From Thuidium tamariscinum (Eukaryota > Streptophyta > Bryopsida > Hypnales > Thuidiaceae), in assembly GCA_947034885.2 (NCBI GenBank), contig OX344752.2, positions 21,475,386 to 21,539,385 of the forward strand: a stretch of DNA of 64,000 bases. The letters are read 5' to 3'. A model generated the notes under the pieces. That model saw only the letters and a program-made list of their open reading frames with translations, made no database searches and was not told the origin of the DNA. Made by a program: the position numbers and the translations under genes. Numbering within the stretch: position 1 is the first letter of the stretch; every line of letters starts with the position of its first letter. This document shows positions 34,032 to 46,444 of the stretch, one piece after another.

Positions 34032-37000
34032 AAATCGGCCGTCAGCCGATATAGTCGAATGCATAGTTTTGTGTGCCACAAGCAATGAACCAAAATGGCT
34101 GCAACCACTAAAGAAACCAAAGTATCACAACACCTGGCCCATAAAAGAGTTGAGAGGTAATAGTTTATGAAATTTTATTGTTAAATAAACACGTCTGTTG
34201 TGTTCTAATTTGTGACAAAGTATCGGCTGGCGCCTGATACTGGCAGCCGATTCCTAACATCATACACTAGAGCACCTAGACCTCTGAAAGTGTCCTAAGT
34301 GCGTAAAGTGGCTACGACATTCATTTGTAAGATGAAGCGCGACAAATTGTTGACCTTAAACCCTAAACCCTAGTCCATCCGACCCAAGTAATAAAATCGT
34401 GAGTATCAGCAGGCAGCCGATATCCCCCCCGAAAACTCCAGAGAGCAGGTCCTGTAGTGAAGAGGCAATGGACTCGATAGGACTGGCTCTGAAATGAGTT
34501 GTTCCAATTTCTGAAAAAGGGTCCGAGATATGAAGGTCTTGTAGCCTCTCCGATTCCACTGACGTTGTATCGGCTGGCGGCCGACACGATGTAGGTTGAA
34601 TCACCAGAATATCCCCTGCCAATTCGGCTTGCCATACTTGATAGATTGTGCAACTTCATAGTGCAATTGTCCCAGTCTCTATGCGCCTTTGATGTATTCT
34701 GAGACTGAGTGATATTGGTGCATGGGATAAATGAATGGAATAATATCATTTGAAATGTTTGGAATAACTCTACTAGTGTTTGGGAAATTGAGATCTCCCT
34801 TGAATGGTCTCGGAATATAGCACGCCGTATCCGGTGTCCTCCTGAGCGCAAGCGGGCACATATCGACGATGAGCACTTGGTCCGTGAAGCATGTAATCCT
34901 GGATGGTCTCTTAGTATGGAGTATTGAGAGCATTTTGTAGCACCACGGGAACTTAAGGCTATCTACACAGTACTCTCTGCCATAAACGAATGCTAGGTTG
35001 TCTTTGATATGTTTTGGAAGCAAGTGCGCAAGCAGAGGCCTAAGCTGAAGTATTGGCAACCTCGACCAAATTCCTACGTGAAACTTTTGAAACAATGTGA
35101 TGAACATAGGAACTATCCCAGGCCTTTTAATGACGTTTCTGTGTGGGTCTGACTTGTCCACCTTGATATTCGGGTCGAGATAACAAAGTAGTCCCGTGAC
35201 TCCTAGAATCACACATTTCTTGAAGGACTGTGTATGGCCAACGTTGGACTCCTGAACAGAAGATAAGTTAGTGGATACATGATTCTACAACATAAGCATC
35301 CGATGAAAGAAGAGCATGCAGCAGGTATCGGCTGGCAGCCGATACTGGGGCCTGACAGTAGGAAGCATTAATTGTTGAGAAAGAGACATGTGCTAGATAG
35401 ACAGTAGAGATGATTGAGTGCCTGCCCCTACATTATTGCAATCAGTCGATTCCCAAGTCCAAGACCTAATGATGAGACTCTCAAAGGAAACATTGGAATG
35501 CTTTGAGAGTGAGCCATGCGCACGCTTTAGAAAAACTCTGACTATAATGTCTTCATTACAAAAAAATGATTAATCCATACAGAAGAAAAAATGTCCCTAG
35601 AAGATTTCGTCTATCCGTGCTGTATGTACAGAGAGTATGTCCAATGTACAGAAGAGTGTGTCGGCTGGCAGCCGATACACTACGCCTCCTCCATTCGTTC
35701 GCGTAGGCTATGGACTTCCCAAGGCCTTTAGCTCCTCCTGTGAATATGGCACCTCGAATCCCTTCTGATAGTGTGGTGTCACATTCACGTACTGATTATG
35801 CATAGGGGTTCCCGGCATACATCGTGCAAGCCCAATGGACGAGTTCCTCTCACAGAACTGTGAGACCGTGAGTCCCGAAGACAAGAGCTGTTCAATGAAC
35901 GGGATCAGTGTCGCCTGGAGAAATGGCAGTTTCCCTGCCTTGAGTGATTTCTCCGAGTACATGGTGACGGGGAGGGGGGATGAATCGCATTATAAGGCAG
36001 ATTCAAGACGTTCCTATATGGCTCCGAGTCCACGATCAATGAGTTGTTGATCGTGGCGCCTATATCGTACAAGGAGGATGCTCCGAGAATTCTTGCGAGA
36101 CGCTTCAGAAAAATTGGTCGCGATGCATTCTGAGGGTCTCGATAAGTACTCTCGTCACAAAACTCCTGTCCAAAGGCCAGGTAATCCTCTCCGATCTCTG
36201 GCGCCTTCCATCTAAGGTTATGAAGGCGCTGCTCGAGAGTGTTCTTGGGTAAGATGGACCAGTAGACAATCACAATGTCTTGACCCTTACAGAACAGGAT
36301 GAACTCCCGGAGACCAGGTCGCTCTCTGACTGTCGACCTCTGAGTCATACTCTTCCCTTTGACAATGAGTGGCTCATAGAAAACTAGAGTTCCGTGAACT
36401 TTAAGGAAAAGAAATAACTTCGGAGTCGCTACCTGAGCAGGGCCAGCACTGTCGGGAGTCCGTGCTCTGTCTTGTGTTTGTGGCTGGACATTGTCATTCC
36501 CAGCTTCAGATACGGTGTCGGAGGAATTGTCAGACTTGTGATAGTCATCATCTGCATTGCCACACGAAATATATAGAACATGAGATGGTATGAACTTAGG
36601 TAGATGACAAAACATTTGTGCACTATATCGGCTGGCAGCCGACAAAACATTTCTACACTGTATCGGCTGGCAGCCGACATAGTCGAGAGGAAGTCTAGTC
36701 TCCCCCCAAAACGGCTCCTACTGACATGTCTACGCATAAGTTTGAGCCAGGCAGTGCTACTTATGAACGAACTATGTATGATACTCCACAAACATCGCGG
36801 AGCATGTCTACTGCCTACGAACCTCCAGTCTGAGTCCTCTTTTGAGATCAGACGGGAGACATCTCTTCATTGGGGAAGTCCTGCGTCCTTGCCGCCGCGC
36901 CAGCGTCCTTCTCGTCTGATCGTTTCCGCTTGAAGAAGATCCGAGTTGAGTGGCGTGAGTCTGCCGACTCCGACTCCTTTTCTAGCGGTGCCCCCTTGCT

Positions 37001-37057
37001 TCTTCCCCGTCTTGGTTCTGGCGGAGAAGTTCCATGGGTGTCGGTTGGCCGCCGACA
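34032..37057. repeat. nine dispersed copies of a 19-bp palindrome, TATCGGCTGGCAGCCGATA
   Basis: Copies with 0-5 mismatches occur at 34032, 34221, 34404, 34568, 35326, 35659, 36626, 36661 and 37039. The arms are 9 bp around a single central base. They interleave with the two HAD-like coding blocks and stop before the CACTA end at 37583. They behave like subterminal or intronic repeats of a separate transposon family; at least two lie in apparent introns. Confidence 0.75.
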
Positions 37058-37583
37058 CGAATGTCGTCCATAGTCGCCGGTCGGCCAAGTGCAATGACTC
37101 CCACCTGAGGCTCCGTCACCGCGACGACCACCTGAGGTAGAGGGAGCCTGCTTATCTCCTTCGACGGTGGCTCAGCGCGCAGATCCACGACCATTGCAAG
37201 CGAGGAGTTTCTGTGTGGGAGCAGCACGGGGCGGTCCAGATCTTGAGTCGGGGTGGATTGAGCGAAGGCCTCAGAGACGAAGGACGTGGTTGTCGTTCCC
37301 TTCGAATGAGTGTTGCTTCTGCGGAGCTCTCTGAGTCTGAGTCAATATCAACCGTCACAAGTGGTGGTTGCTCTTAAGACTGACCGTGCGTCTGCTGAGT
37401 TTGAGCTGCGGCCCCCGGAGCCTGGGGCATAACGAGGGTGGACAACGGCCGCGGTTGCTGAGGAGATTGCGCCTGTGCCGGTTGCCCCTCCTTGTCTGTT
37501 ACCGCCAACGTCACCTGAGAAGGTCCCAGGGAATCCGAGGAGAGGAGGTTCATTCCCCTCACACGTTCCTTGGCCTTCTCCAC
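34679..37583 (-). pseudogene. degenerate gene with two tandem FCP1/SCP-like HAD domains, cut by the CACTA element
   Basis: Read from 37583 downward, a Pro/Ser/acidic linker (37583-36900) is followed by HAD block B (36500-35708) and HAD block A (35212-34679, ending in a stop). Block B shows LKVHGTLV, IVYWS and LIVDSEPYRN; block A shows LGVTGLL, VGIWSR and LIVDMCP. These align with the DxDxT, WSS and LLDDSPYK motifs of plant SCP1-like phosphatases, but the nucleophilic Asp is replaced by K or G. Block B has a frameshift in a C6 run near 35975 (the frame continues as 35962-35708). The linker frame runs right up to the CACTA terminus at 37583, so that element interrupts it. Exon borders are approximate. 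Confidence 0.5.
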
Positions 37584-37599
37584 ACTACAAAAAAAGAGG
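37583..37599. repeat. CACTA left terminal sequence
   Basis: CACTACAAAAAAAGAGG, preceded by CCA, which would be the 3-bp target duplication if the other end could be matched. Confidence 0.8.
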
Positions 37600-38704
37600 G
37601 GTATAAATGACTGTAGAGGGGTGACTTCAGAATGACTAAATGTCCAGTTTGACTAAACCGTGACTGTGACCTCTATAATTGCACCAGCACTGTGGAATTT
37701 ACAAAGTCGCAGTCATTCTTGAGTCATCTCTGCGACTTGTGGATGAAGAAACCTCGGATGGAGTTTTCACTTGACGTTACTCTGTTCTAACAGTCGTTCA
37801 GAGGGGCGCAAGTACAGGGGCAGATCCTACGTGGAGGATTTAGTCATTCTTCAGTCATTGTGATCGATTAATTATAACTAGGAGGTACTGGATAATGACT
37901 GAGGAATGACTGTACATTAGAAATGGTGAGTGGGGAAGATTTTGCGAACAGATAACGGGCAGGGCAGCACGTTGAGGTGTGAAGGCAGTCATTTTTATGC
38001 TACTCATATATGACTCTAGGGACTGGTATGATGTCATATACACTAATATGAGTACCACTCATTTGGAACTTGTATATTCAGATAAGGGTTCAGCGATTTA
38101 GGCTGCACTCCCTCATTACTCACACAGTGCTCATTGGCTGTTGCATTGGGAAATTCATTGCATAATCTTACCTAAAAAGGTTATGATTTTTCACCATTCT
38201 TGGTCCACTACCACAACTAGGAAATAATCGTACATAACAGTAGCACACACACGGATTTAGAGTCTGCCGTCACTTTTTTGCTACTACAATGTCTTCTACT
38301 TGAGGATACAATTTTTTTGGGAAGACTGCATACACTTTCCAGTGTATTCATGTCACTTCTTCCGGAGGTGGCCCACATTTGCAGACTGCGACTACATTGT
38401 GACTACAGTTCCATTGAACAATGACTCCAAGGCCCGAGTTGGGACTCTTTAATGACTGGATTTTAACTAAACAATGACTTATATCGACTGTGATACGACT
38501 TTCTGACGACTACACTTGCACTGAACATTCACTGAAATAATGAGCTTGGTCTAATGCAGGTTCATTGCTAGGCCCGATCATTAAGATTTCATAGAATCTT
38601 TTTCGTAGACAACATGAAGTTACTAGGAAAGCGTCACGGTACCAAATTTGAATCGGAGGCAGAATACACTACCCCGAAATGTTCAGAAATTGCAAAACTG
38701 CATA

Positions 38705-41700
38705 TCAGTAGCCTTCTTGAGCCAATAAGTTGTCTGCCTCAGACAACTCTATAGCTCCTACTAGATTTGCCGTCGTTGGAGGATTTGGCACCCTCTGCGG
38801 AGCTCTTAGTCCTGCAGTCTCTACTGTAGTACTAATGAATGCATCTGCCGTCTCTGCAACTTGTCGTTTAGCTCGAGCTTCTTTGTGTAACACGACTTTC
38901 TAACCAGGTCTACCTGTGACATCTGAAAAGAACACTTATGTGGCCTGGCTTGGAAAAATGAATGGCTCAGCCATGCGAGGCAGTTTGTGCCGGAAGTTTA
39001 CCACAAGGAATCCCGACTCGTCTCTAGTATACGTTGCATTACCTCGATTATCTTGGGTTTTAACCCACTCGCATCGCAGTAGAATGATCGGTGTAGTGAG
39101 TGCACCATAGTCCAATTGCAGTATGTCCTTCAAGACACCCACATAGTTCACATTCGAATCCTCAGCTACTCCTGCTGGCTCCCGAAAAACTGAAGCCACA
39201 CCACTGTTGTAGGTGACCAAGTGCAAAGTACTATCATCTTCCACTCGGAAGTGGTTACCAAAAGCAATCATGCGTGCAAAGCGAGAGGCTCTTTGACTAG
39301 GTTTCTTGCTTAATAGAAACAGATCCATGTTCTCCGGGTTACCCAAATCTGACTTTGAATCTTGCACGGTCCTCTGAATCCAATCTGCCAATGCGGGAGT
39401 ATTAGGATTTAATTTCAATTCTGTCGTCCACTCCTTGCAAGTGCAACACAATAATGAGAAACATGCGGCAGTATTGATGCACACCATTTTTACATGCAGT
39501 CATGTTTAGGCTATCTAAGATATTTCCGAACGGTGACCGCAAGACTGCAACTCGCGCGTTACTTCTCCTAGTCACGGTAAAGTCATTTTCTAGTCTCTGT
39601 TTATTAATAGAACTTTAAAATGATTTAATTGTATCTTATACACTACTAGAAAGATGTCTGGGAGCAAGTGATCCTTGAAAACATGGGCGTCCTCAGTGCT
39701 GGTATATTTTGTACTATCCTATCCATAGATGGGTCGAGAAAGAACTTACGCAACAAGGTCTTGCATAGCAGATGTATTCGAGAGCACATATTGGTGTGCT
39801 AAGTCTCTGAATTCTGGACTCATTACATACGGCCTTCCTGCCCCTTGCAAAACATCCTCAGCATCCCTGTACTCTTCATCTTCATCCCACACACGTCTTT
39901 CTGTGGCTTCAAATCTGTGTAGGTACTCTGTAATAAATCCAATACATTCATCCTTCAAATAGCCCTCTGCCATACAAGCCTCTGGTCGTGCCATGTTCCG
40001 GACATGACCCTTCAATACCTTCATATAGCGCTCCACTGGATACATCCACCTAGCGCTAACCGGTCCACACAAATCAAGCTCCTTTGCAAGATGGTAGGGA
40101 AGATGAGTCATAATATCAAAAAAAGATGGTGGAAATTCAATCTCTAGCAATGCCATACTTTCAGCAACATCTGCTTCAAGCGAGGCAAAGTCTGCAGGAT
40201 TGTACACCTTGGTGCACAAGCGGCGAAAGACCTTGCACATTCTCATGATAGCTATGCGTGGACCGGGTTGCATCAGCCCACGGAGAGCTAGTGGCATCAC
40301 TTGTTGCATTAGCACATGATAATCATGGGACTTCAAGCCTCCAAAGTTCTTCTTCCGGATGCACTTGCCAAGATCAGATGAATATCCACAAGGGGTTTTT
40401 TAATGACTCGATGCACTTGGCAAATATCTCAAACTCGTCATCCGCCAGCACATACGATGCACGAGGCTTGACCATCTTCCCTGCTCTACGTGGATGCGAG
40501 GTCAGCCACAAATGCGGCCTCACATTCCGTCGCTGCAAATCTCTTCTGACTTTCACAGTGTCCTTCTTCCCTGTTATGGTCTTCATAAAGTTCTTGGCTA
40601 GGTTTAGTTCACAGTGCATCAGGTCCAGTGTGTAGTGAATAAGGAGGAGCTGATGGTACAGACATGTACAGTGAGTATATCATACAGTAAAAGAAGTCAT
40701 ACAGTAGTCACTAGGATGTCATAGTTCATGACTTCAAAATAACGGATACTACATTATGACTTCAAGGACACTGTCCGCTGGCTCCAAAGTCACCTTACAG
40801 TCATGTCAAAGTCATTTTTTATAACTATGATAGAGAACAGTCACACTCACCTTCCAATATGGCAAGCGAAATAGAATGCTCAGATGTTTTAGGCCGTATA
40901 TTTTGGAAGGGTCCCCTACAGCTCCATCTCTATGACCAGCTGCCTTCCATGCCTCGCACTCTAGAGCGTGCCGTATTTGGTCCTCCACCGTTACTGAACG
41001 TGGTTTTGGGCGATTTTCAATTTGACCATCGAAGTGGTCCTTCATCTCTTCTGACCTGTAGGGATGATCTTCAGGGAGCCAACGTCGAGTCCCACCGTAA
41101 GTTTGCTTACCCAACTCCGTAGAATGCTCAACACCTAAGTCCTCACCACACCATGGACATGCCGCGTACCCTTGATGGGAGAAACCTCCTACAGTGCCAT
41201 AACCAGGAAAGTCGTGGATAGTCCACAACAACATGGTCCTCAATTGGAAAGCCTTCGAGCCTACATCTTTTGATACATCATACGTTGGAACCCCATCCCA
41301 TAACTCCAACAACTCCTCCACAAGTGGCTCCAAGTACACGTCAAATACATCCGATGTCACAGATTCTCTGCCTGGAATCAAGAGAGCCAACATGATGAAA
41401 AACTTCTTTGTGCTCAACCATGGCGGTAAGTTGTAATTCAACAATACTACCGGCCACGTCGACCATGAGGTTCGGTTTTGCTTGTAAGGATTCACTCCAT
41501 CTGCGGCAAGGGCAAAATGGACATTGCGGGCATCTCCCGCAAAAGAAGGATCCACGTTCTCCTCAAAATGGTGCCATGCTTTGGAGTCGCATGGATGGCG
41601 GACTAGTCCATCCCCACCCTCACGGTCGCTCCGGTTCTGTGAATGCCATACCATCAACTTAGAGATACTAGGACTCATGAACATCCTCTGGAGTCGTGGA

Positions 41701-42623
41701 ATGATTGGAAAATGACGAAGCACCTTCAGTGGGAAACACTTCCGCTCCTCATCTCTATATCTTCGACCACCACACTTAGAGCAGCATAGGGCATTCTCAT
41801 GGGGTCCACGGAAGAGGACACACCCATGCTCACATGCATGGATGGTCTTATATGTCAACCCCAACTTGTTAGTAAGGGATTTTGCGGCGTGGTAGGTTCT
41901 CGGCAAAGTATTGTTTTCTGGTAGAAGATGGAAATGCAATATACTGAAGAGTTCGTTTGCGCAGTTATTGCTAACGCCGTGCATAGTGCACAAGTTCATC
42001 AATAGCATTGTCGCTGCAAGCTTGCTGCTTCGGGCACCATCGTACAGATGGCCCAGTGACTCCTCCAATACACGGGCATCGAAACTGGGGTCACGTTGGT
42101 CACTGCTTGTGTCCATGTCGGTAGGATGCACCTCATCACGACATTCAACCTCCTCTGCAGCGTCGCCCGAAACTGCTTCCATGAACTCTTCATGGATAGA
42201 GTCTGCCAAGCCAAAAGCGTCTCACACTTCTTCCTGGACTTGCTCCGCAGTCTCCGCTGAATCTATAGGAGCTGCCTCTAGTTGCAATGCTTGGTTGACC
42301 ATACCACGAACGTCAACTGTGGCGTCCACATCTCGTGGTTCTTCTTCCCCCGGTCCCGAGAATTGTTGCTTCCATTCTTCGTCAGATGAGTCCTGTGCAC
42401 CTGGACCTCTCCACATCCTACAATCTGGATGTCTCCCAAAGCGTATTAGGTGCTCCTGAACGTTGTGTAGTAACAACTTCTTACTGCCACGACAATGGGT
42501 GCATGGGCAATGTATTTTTCTGACATTCAGCTCAGTGGCCCTCTGCAACTCTCTCATCCATAGCCGGTCATCTCGGAGTCGTTGCCTCTGAGCATCTGAG
42601 AGGGGGAGTCTGGCCGGGATCAT
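38705..42623 (-). pseudogene. tnp2: CACTA TNP2-type transposase (Transpos_assoc, Transposase_21, DUF4218, DUF4216), decayed
   Basis: Exons 42623-40851, 40649-39750 and about 39490-38705. The first exon encodes a Transposase-associated CxC..C domain (CPCTHC, W at the end), then the long Transposase_21 core. The second carries the GLKSHDYHVLMQQ block and DUF4218. The third carries DUF4216 (NSGV, YVGVLKDILQLDY, PFIFPSQA). This is the full domain order of plant CACTA transposases. Lesions: TGA at 42224-42222, a one-base shift near 40395 in the NP-GYSS block, TAA at 38938-38936, and TAG at 38902-38900 where the family has Trp. The gene is dead as written, but three of the four lesions fit single C-to-T or G-to-A changes. 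Confidence 0.85.
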
Positions 42624-43179
42624 CTCTTCCGAGATTACTGATTCTTCGAAACGTGTTCCACGACCACAAAGAGGCTAGGACGTAATGTGAAGAAGGCTTC
42701 GTCGTAATCACTGAGTGAAGAAATAGGTGACTCATAAATGACTTCCGCTACTTCAAGTCCACTTGAGAATGACTTCTGCCACTTCTGAATGACTTCTAAA
42801 TTACTGATGAATGACTTCTGAATGACTGTATCATCATCACACTCCACGGGTAAATGACTGAATTTACGAGGGAAACTTCTGACCCCTCACAGTGACCGCA
42901 AACCTTGTACGTGATTTTGAAACTCGTCGGACATTTACAGAAAGGTACCCTAAACCGGGAATGCCAATCTTTAGATTGGGGTATGAAAGTATAATTGCTA
43001 CAACAAGAAATATGTACATACGCGATTGAACATGGTAGTAGTGCAAATACACAATTATAAACCGGAAGTACTCATTCATTGATCATAAATACACTTTAAA
43101 AAACCTATCATCACAATATCAAACGACCAAAAAACAAATGCTGAGATCTATATTCCCATCAATGATGGTGTTGTTCTAA

Positions 43180-43629
43180 TCAGATCTTATGCGGACTAGA
43201 GGTACAGGACGCTTCCCTCATATTGGGCAAAGGTGCACTACTAGCCGACACAGCCATGGGAGCCATTATGATTGATGGGTCCTTGGTTGCATTACACTCA
43301 ACTTCAACTAGTGAAGAAGTATGTCCTAATGCCAATGCTAGCCAAGCTTCAAAGCGTTCTTGTAGGTCTGGATTCATGGAAAGAGAACTATTAGGCAACA
43401 CATGTGGGTTTGTGCAGTGCAAGGGCACTGGTGCGACACATGTATCTTTTCCTTCATCCCCTGATTTCGGACTCTGCAGCAATGCACTTGGCATCTGGTT
43501 TGAACTACAAATCGCCAAAGGTTGTACTATGTGAGGTTGATCTACCTGTTCGTCAGAATCTGGGGACAACATTCTATGCCTTTTACGAGGAAATAGTGCT
43601 GCAGCTCTTAGGCGTCTTTGCTTTGGCAT
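43180..43629 (-). CDS. hypothetical 149-aa protein inside the CACTA element
   Basis: An open frame starting MPKQRRLRA with a basic N-terminus (PRKRHR), a central Pro/Ser region and a short possible helix (MNPDLQERFEAWLALALGH). It lies just upstream of the transposase gene on the same strand and could be an upstream exon or accessory gene. No family recognised. Confidence 0.3.
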   Translation of the reverse strand: MPKQRRLRAAALFPRKRHRMLSPDSDEQVDQPHIVQPLAICSSNQMPSALLQSPKSGDEGKDTCVAPVPLHCTNPHVLPNSSLSMNPDLQERFEAWLALALGHTSSLVEVECNATKDPSIIMAPMAVSASSAPLPNMREASCTSSPHKI

Positions 43630-44839
43630 TTGGAAATGGAATACTGAGAGATGGTTCTAGGCAGTAGTTTAGGGTTCCCTATACATGAAAGAACCGATTC
43701 AGCAAGCTCATGGAAATGTAGAATACCTCAACGCAAACAGAAGTGGAGACTTTGAGGACACCTTCTTATTTTTTGAGCATCGTGTTCTGCTTTCAGCAGA
43801 GTGATGGCCAATTTCATTGCAGTGGGTTCGCCGGTTTCTATGTCTATGCAATCGACAGAGAACAGGTACATTATCTTCAGTCAAAGCAATGCATTCCAAC
43901 CTCACGGAAAAGGGGGAAACTAATGCACTAGCAACCGCTTCTGTTGGCCATATACTAAATACAAATTAATCTAGACTCTTCCACACGATGAGACGCACGC
44001 TTACCTTCTTTTCAATGATAAGGGTCCACTTTCTTAATCAGATACGGAATTCACATTGTCCAAATACGTTGTTCATCTGCAACAGGAACGGAAAAACACT
44101 AAGGTGAATACTTGTGACATGACAAAGCCAAAAGTGCAATGAATAAAATGAATCCTACACTTGCCTATGACCGTGTTCGTTACATTTGACACAAAGTTCT
44201 GTCTTCATCTTAGAATGTCAAAGACTAAATGTCCGAAAAAGATTGTGAAACACCAAGAAAGGAGGAAGGGGCATGACTATACTTCAATGACTGCAATACT
44301 CTTTCATATACCACACATGACTTCAGAGAAGTCATTTTGCAGTAATTCACTTGTCCAAAATGACTTCAGTAAAGTTATTTTCGAGTCATTTATTCAACAG
44401 ACGTGACTTGAAAGAAGTCATTCAATAGTCATTTATTAAGGAAGCATGACTTCAAGAAACTCATGTTCCAGTCAATTTCAAGTTACTGTTACTATGGCCG
44501 ACGCATGCACTCACTATTGTTTATAACAGTGGGAATCAAATGAATACTGAGAGAACCTTCCTAACCCGCTTAGTAAAACCCCATCCCCGGAAAATTGATG
44601 AAACGAATCTCTGTTGGATGTGCTCTTCAAAATCAAAGTCATGAAAAATAGGCAGAGAATGAACTAAGCACATGCCTCAAACAAGTATGGAGTGGGACAT
44701 TGAATGAATCTAATAATTCCCTTTTCCGGAATGTGGCTTCTGAATTGTTATTCAATGCCAAAAGAAATAGGAAATGCAATGGAAGAAACTCCCCACCCCA
44801 AAGACCAAAAAAACTAGGAGTTAGTCAAACAAAGAACCT

Positions 44840-45035
44840 CTCGTCCCCAAACACAATAAAAATAGGAAATGTAATGAAAGAGCCTCACCTATCAATGCCC
44901 AAAAGAATAAGAAATGTTATGAAAAAACCTACCTTGTGAATCCAAAAAAAAAATAGGAAATGTTATGAAAAAATCTACCTTGCGAATGCCAAAAAAAATA
45001 GGAAATGTTATGAAAAAACCTACCTTCTCTACATA
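44840..45035. repeat. A-rich tandem repeat, about 47-50-bp units
   Basis: AATAGGAAATGTTATGAAAAAA with a CCTACCTTG tail repeats about four times with small changes. Confidence 0.7.
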
Positions 45036-46444
45036 ATTCCCTTTTCTAGATAATTCCCTTGCAGTACTTCCTAACACATGATGTTCACTTCAAGAAATGA
45101 CTGAGACATTTGAACAAGATGTTGTGAACATGTCACAACTTGCAACCGAATCCTACAGCACATTTAACAGAAATGCAAAAAAGGCATGAGTGATGGGAAA
45201 ACCCTAAACCCACATAGACAATGGTACTCCTTTTTGGATATGTTCAAAATTTTCCAATGAGCACATTGTCCAAACTATCTCCCTTAAATATGCAGCCATG
45301 ACACAGAAAATTACTATTTGGCTCCCATTGGCACTTTGTTTTCGAACCATGCCAAAAAGAGGACAGTAATGATGATATGCTACAAGACTATAAACATTAC
45401 GTGACATGCCTTCTATGCCTTCCACTTCCCATCATCAAGAAGTCTACTTGTATATATTTGCCATGCACCTCAGGAAGAATAGGTACCACTTGTAGATTAC
45501 CTTCAGCACATTATGCAGACATGTTTAGCATTGAGTTTCCAGGTTTAGGCTAGGGTAGGCAAACTGTAACACTCACACATGTGCTTGTAGAATAGTGCGT
45601 TTCACAAAAATTGGAAATGAAAGCCACCAAGGAACGAGTTCTTCAGTTCACTATAAAATGCAACGGTTGAGACTTCGGAAATTCTAAGTCTTTAACAAAA
45701 CATGTACATGAAAGAATTGATATCGAAACTAGGTTTTAATATGACTACAGCCGCTAAAGTGTCTGTTTATTTCATATGACTGAGTGAAGTTATTTTCAAG
45801 TCATTTTTTAGATACTGTTACTACAAAGTGACTAGTACTAGTCACTTTTGAGTCATTAATAACAACTCCCAACTTTGACATCGCTACAAGTACAGATGTC
45901 ATTGGCATGGGCTAGAAACGGGCTCTGGTTTCATGCCACAAAGTATTGCATGCATGTGAATTGAATTTCAGACTTAAAAAAACGGGTTCAGGGTTGGTAG
46001 GGTCATTACTACGCACTAAACTCAGACCTTGCCTATGACTTGGGCTTCTTGATTTCCACTCATGAAGGAAAGATTTCGCCCACCACACGGGGTCTACTCA
46101 TTGCAATGTATGATAGTAATTACAATATCTAGGAATTAAATGCTAGCCGCCAACTTGAGAGTCCCTCATCATGCAAACAAAGTGCTCCATACGCCTTGAT
46201 TTCACAGTCTTCCAAACCTGAAAGCTTCATTTGCATTTCAGCTCAGTGGGGAAATCACTCCACGTGGAGAGAGCGCTTGAGGGGCGCTGCCGCAACTCAT
46301 CTGCATGCTTCCTAGCCGACCTCGTCATCGGCGCTCTCTTACATGACTGCCGCCCTCGTTTGAGGAGTAACAATTGTACATCTGTGTTGTAGCCATCAAG
46401 AGAGTGCAAGATTTCTTAGGAGGAGAGTGCACTTACCAAGCACA

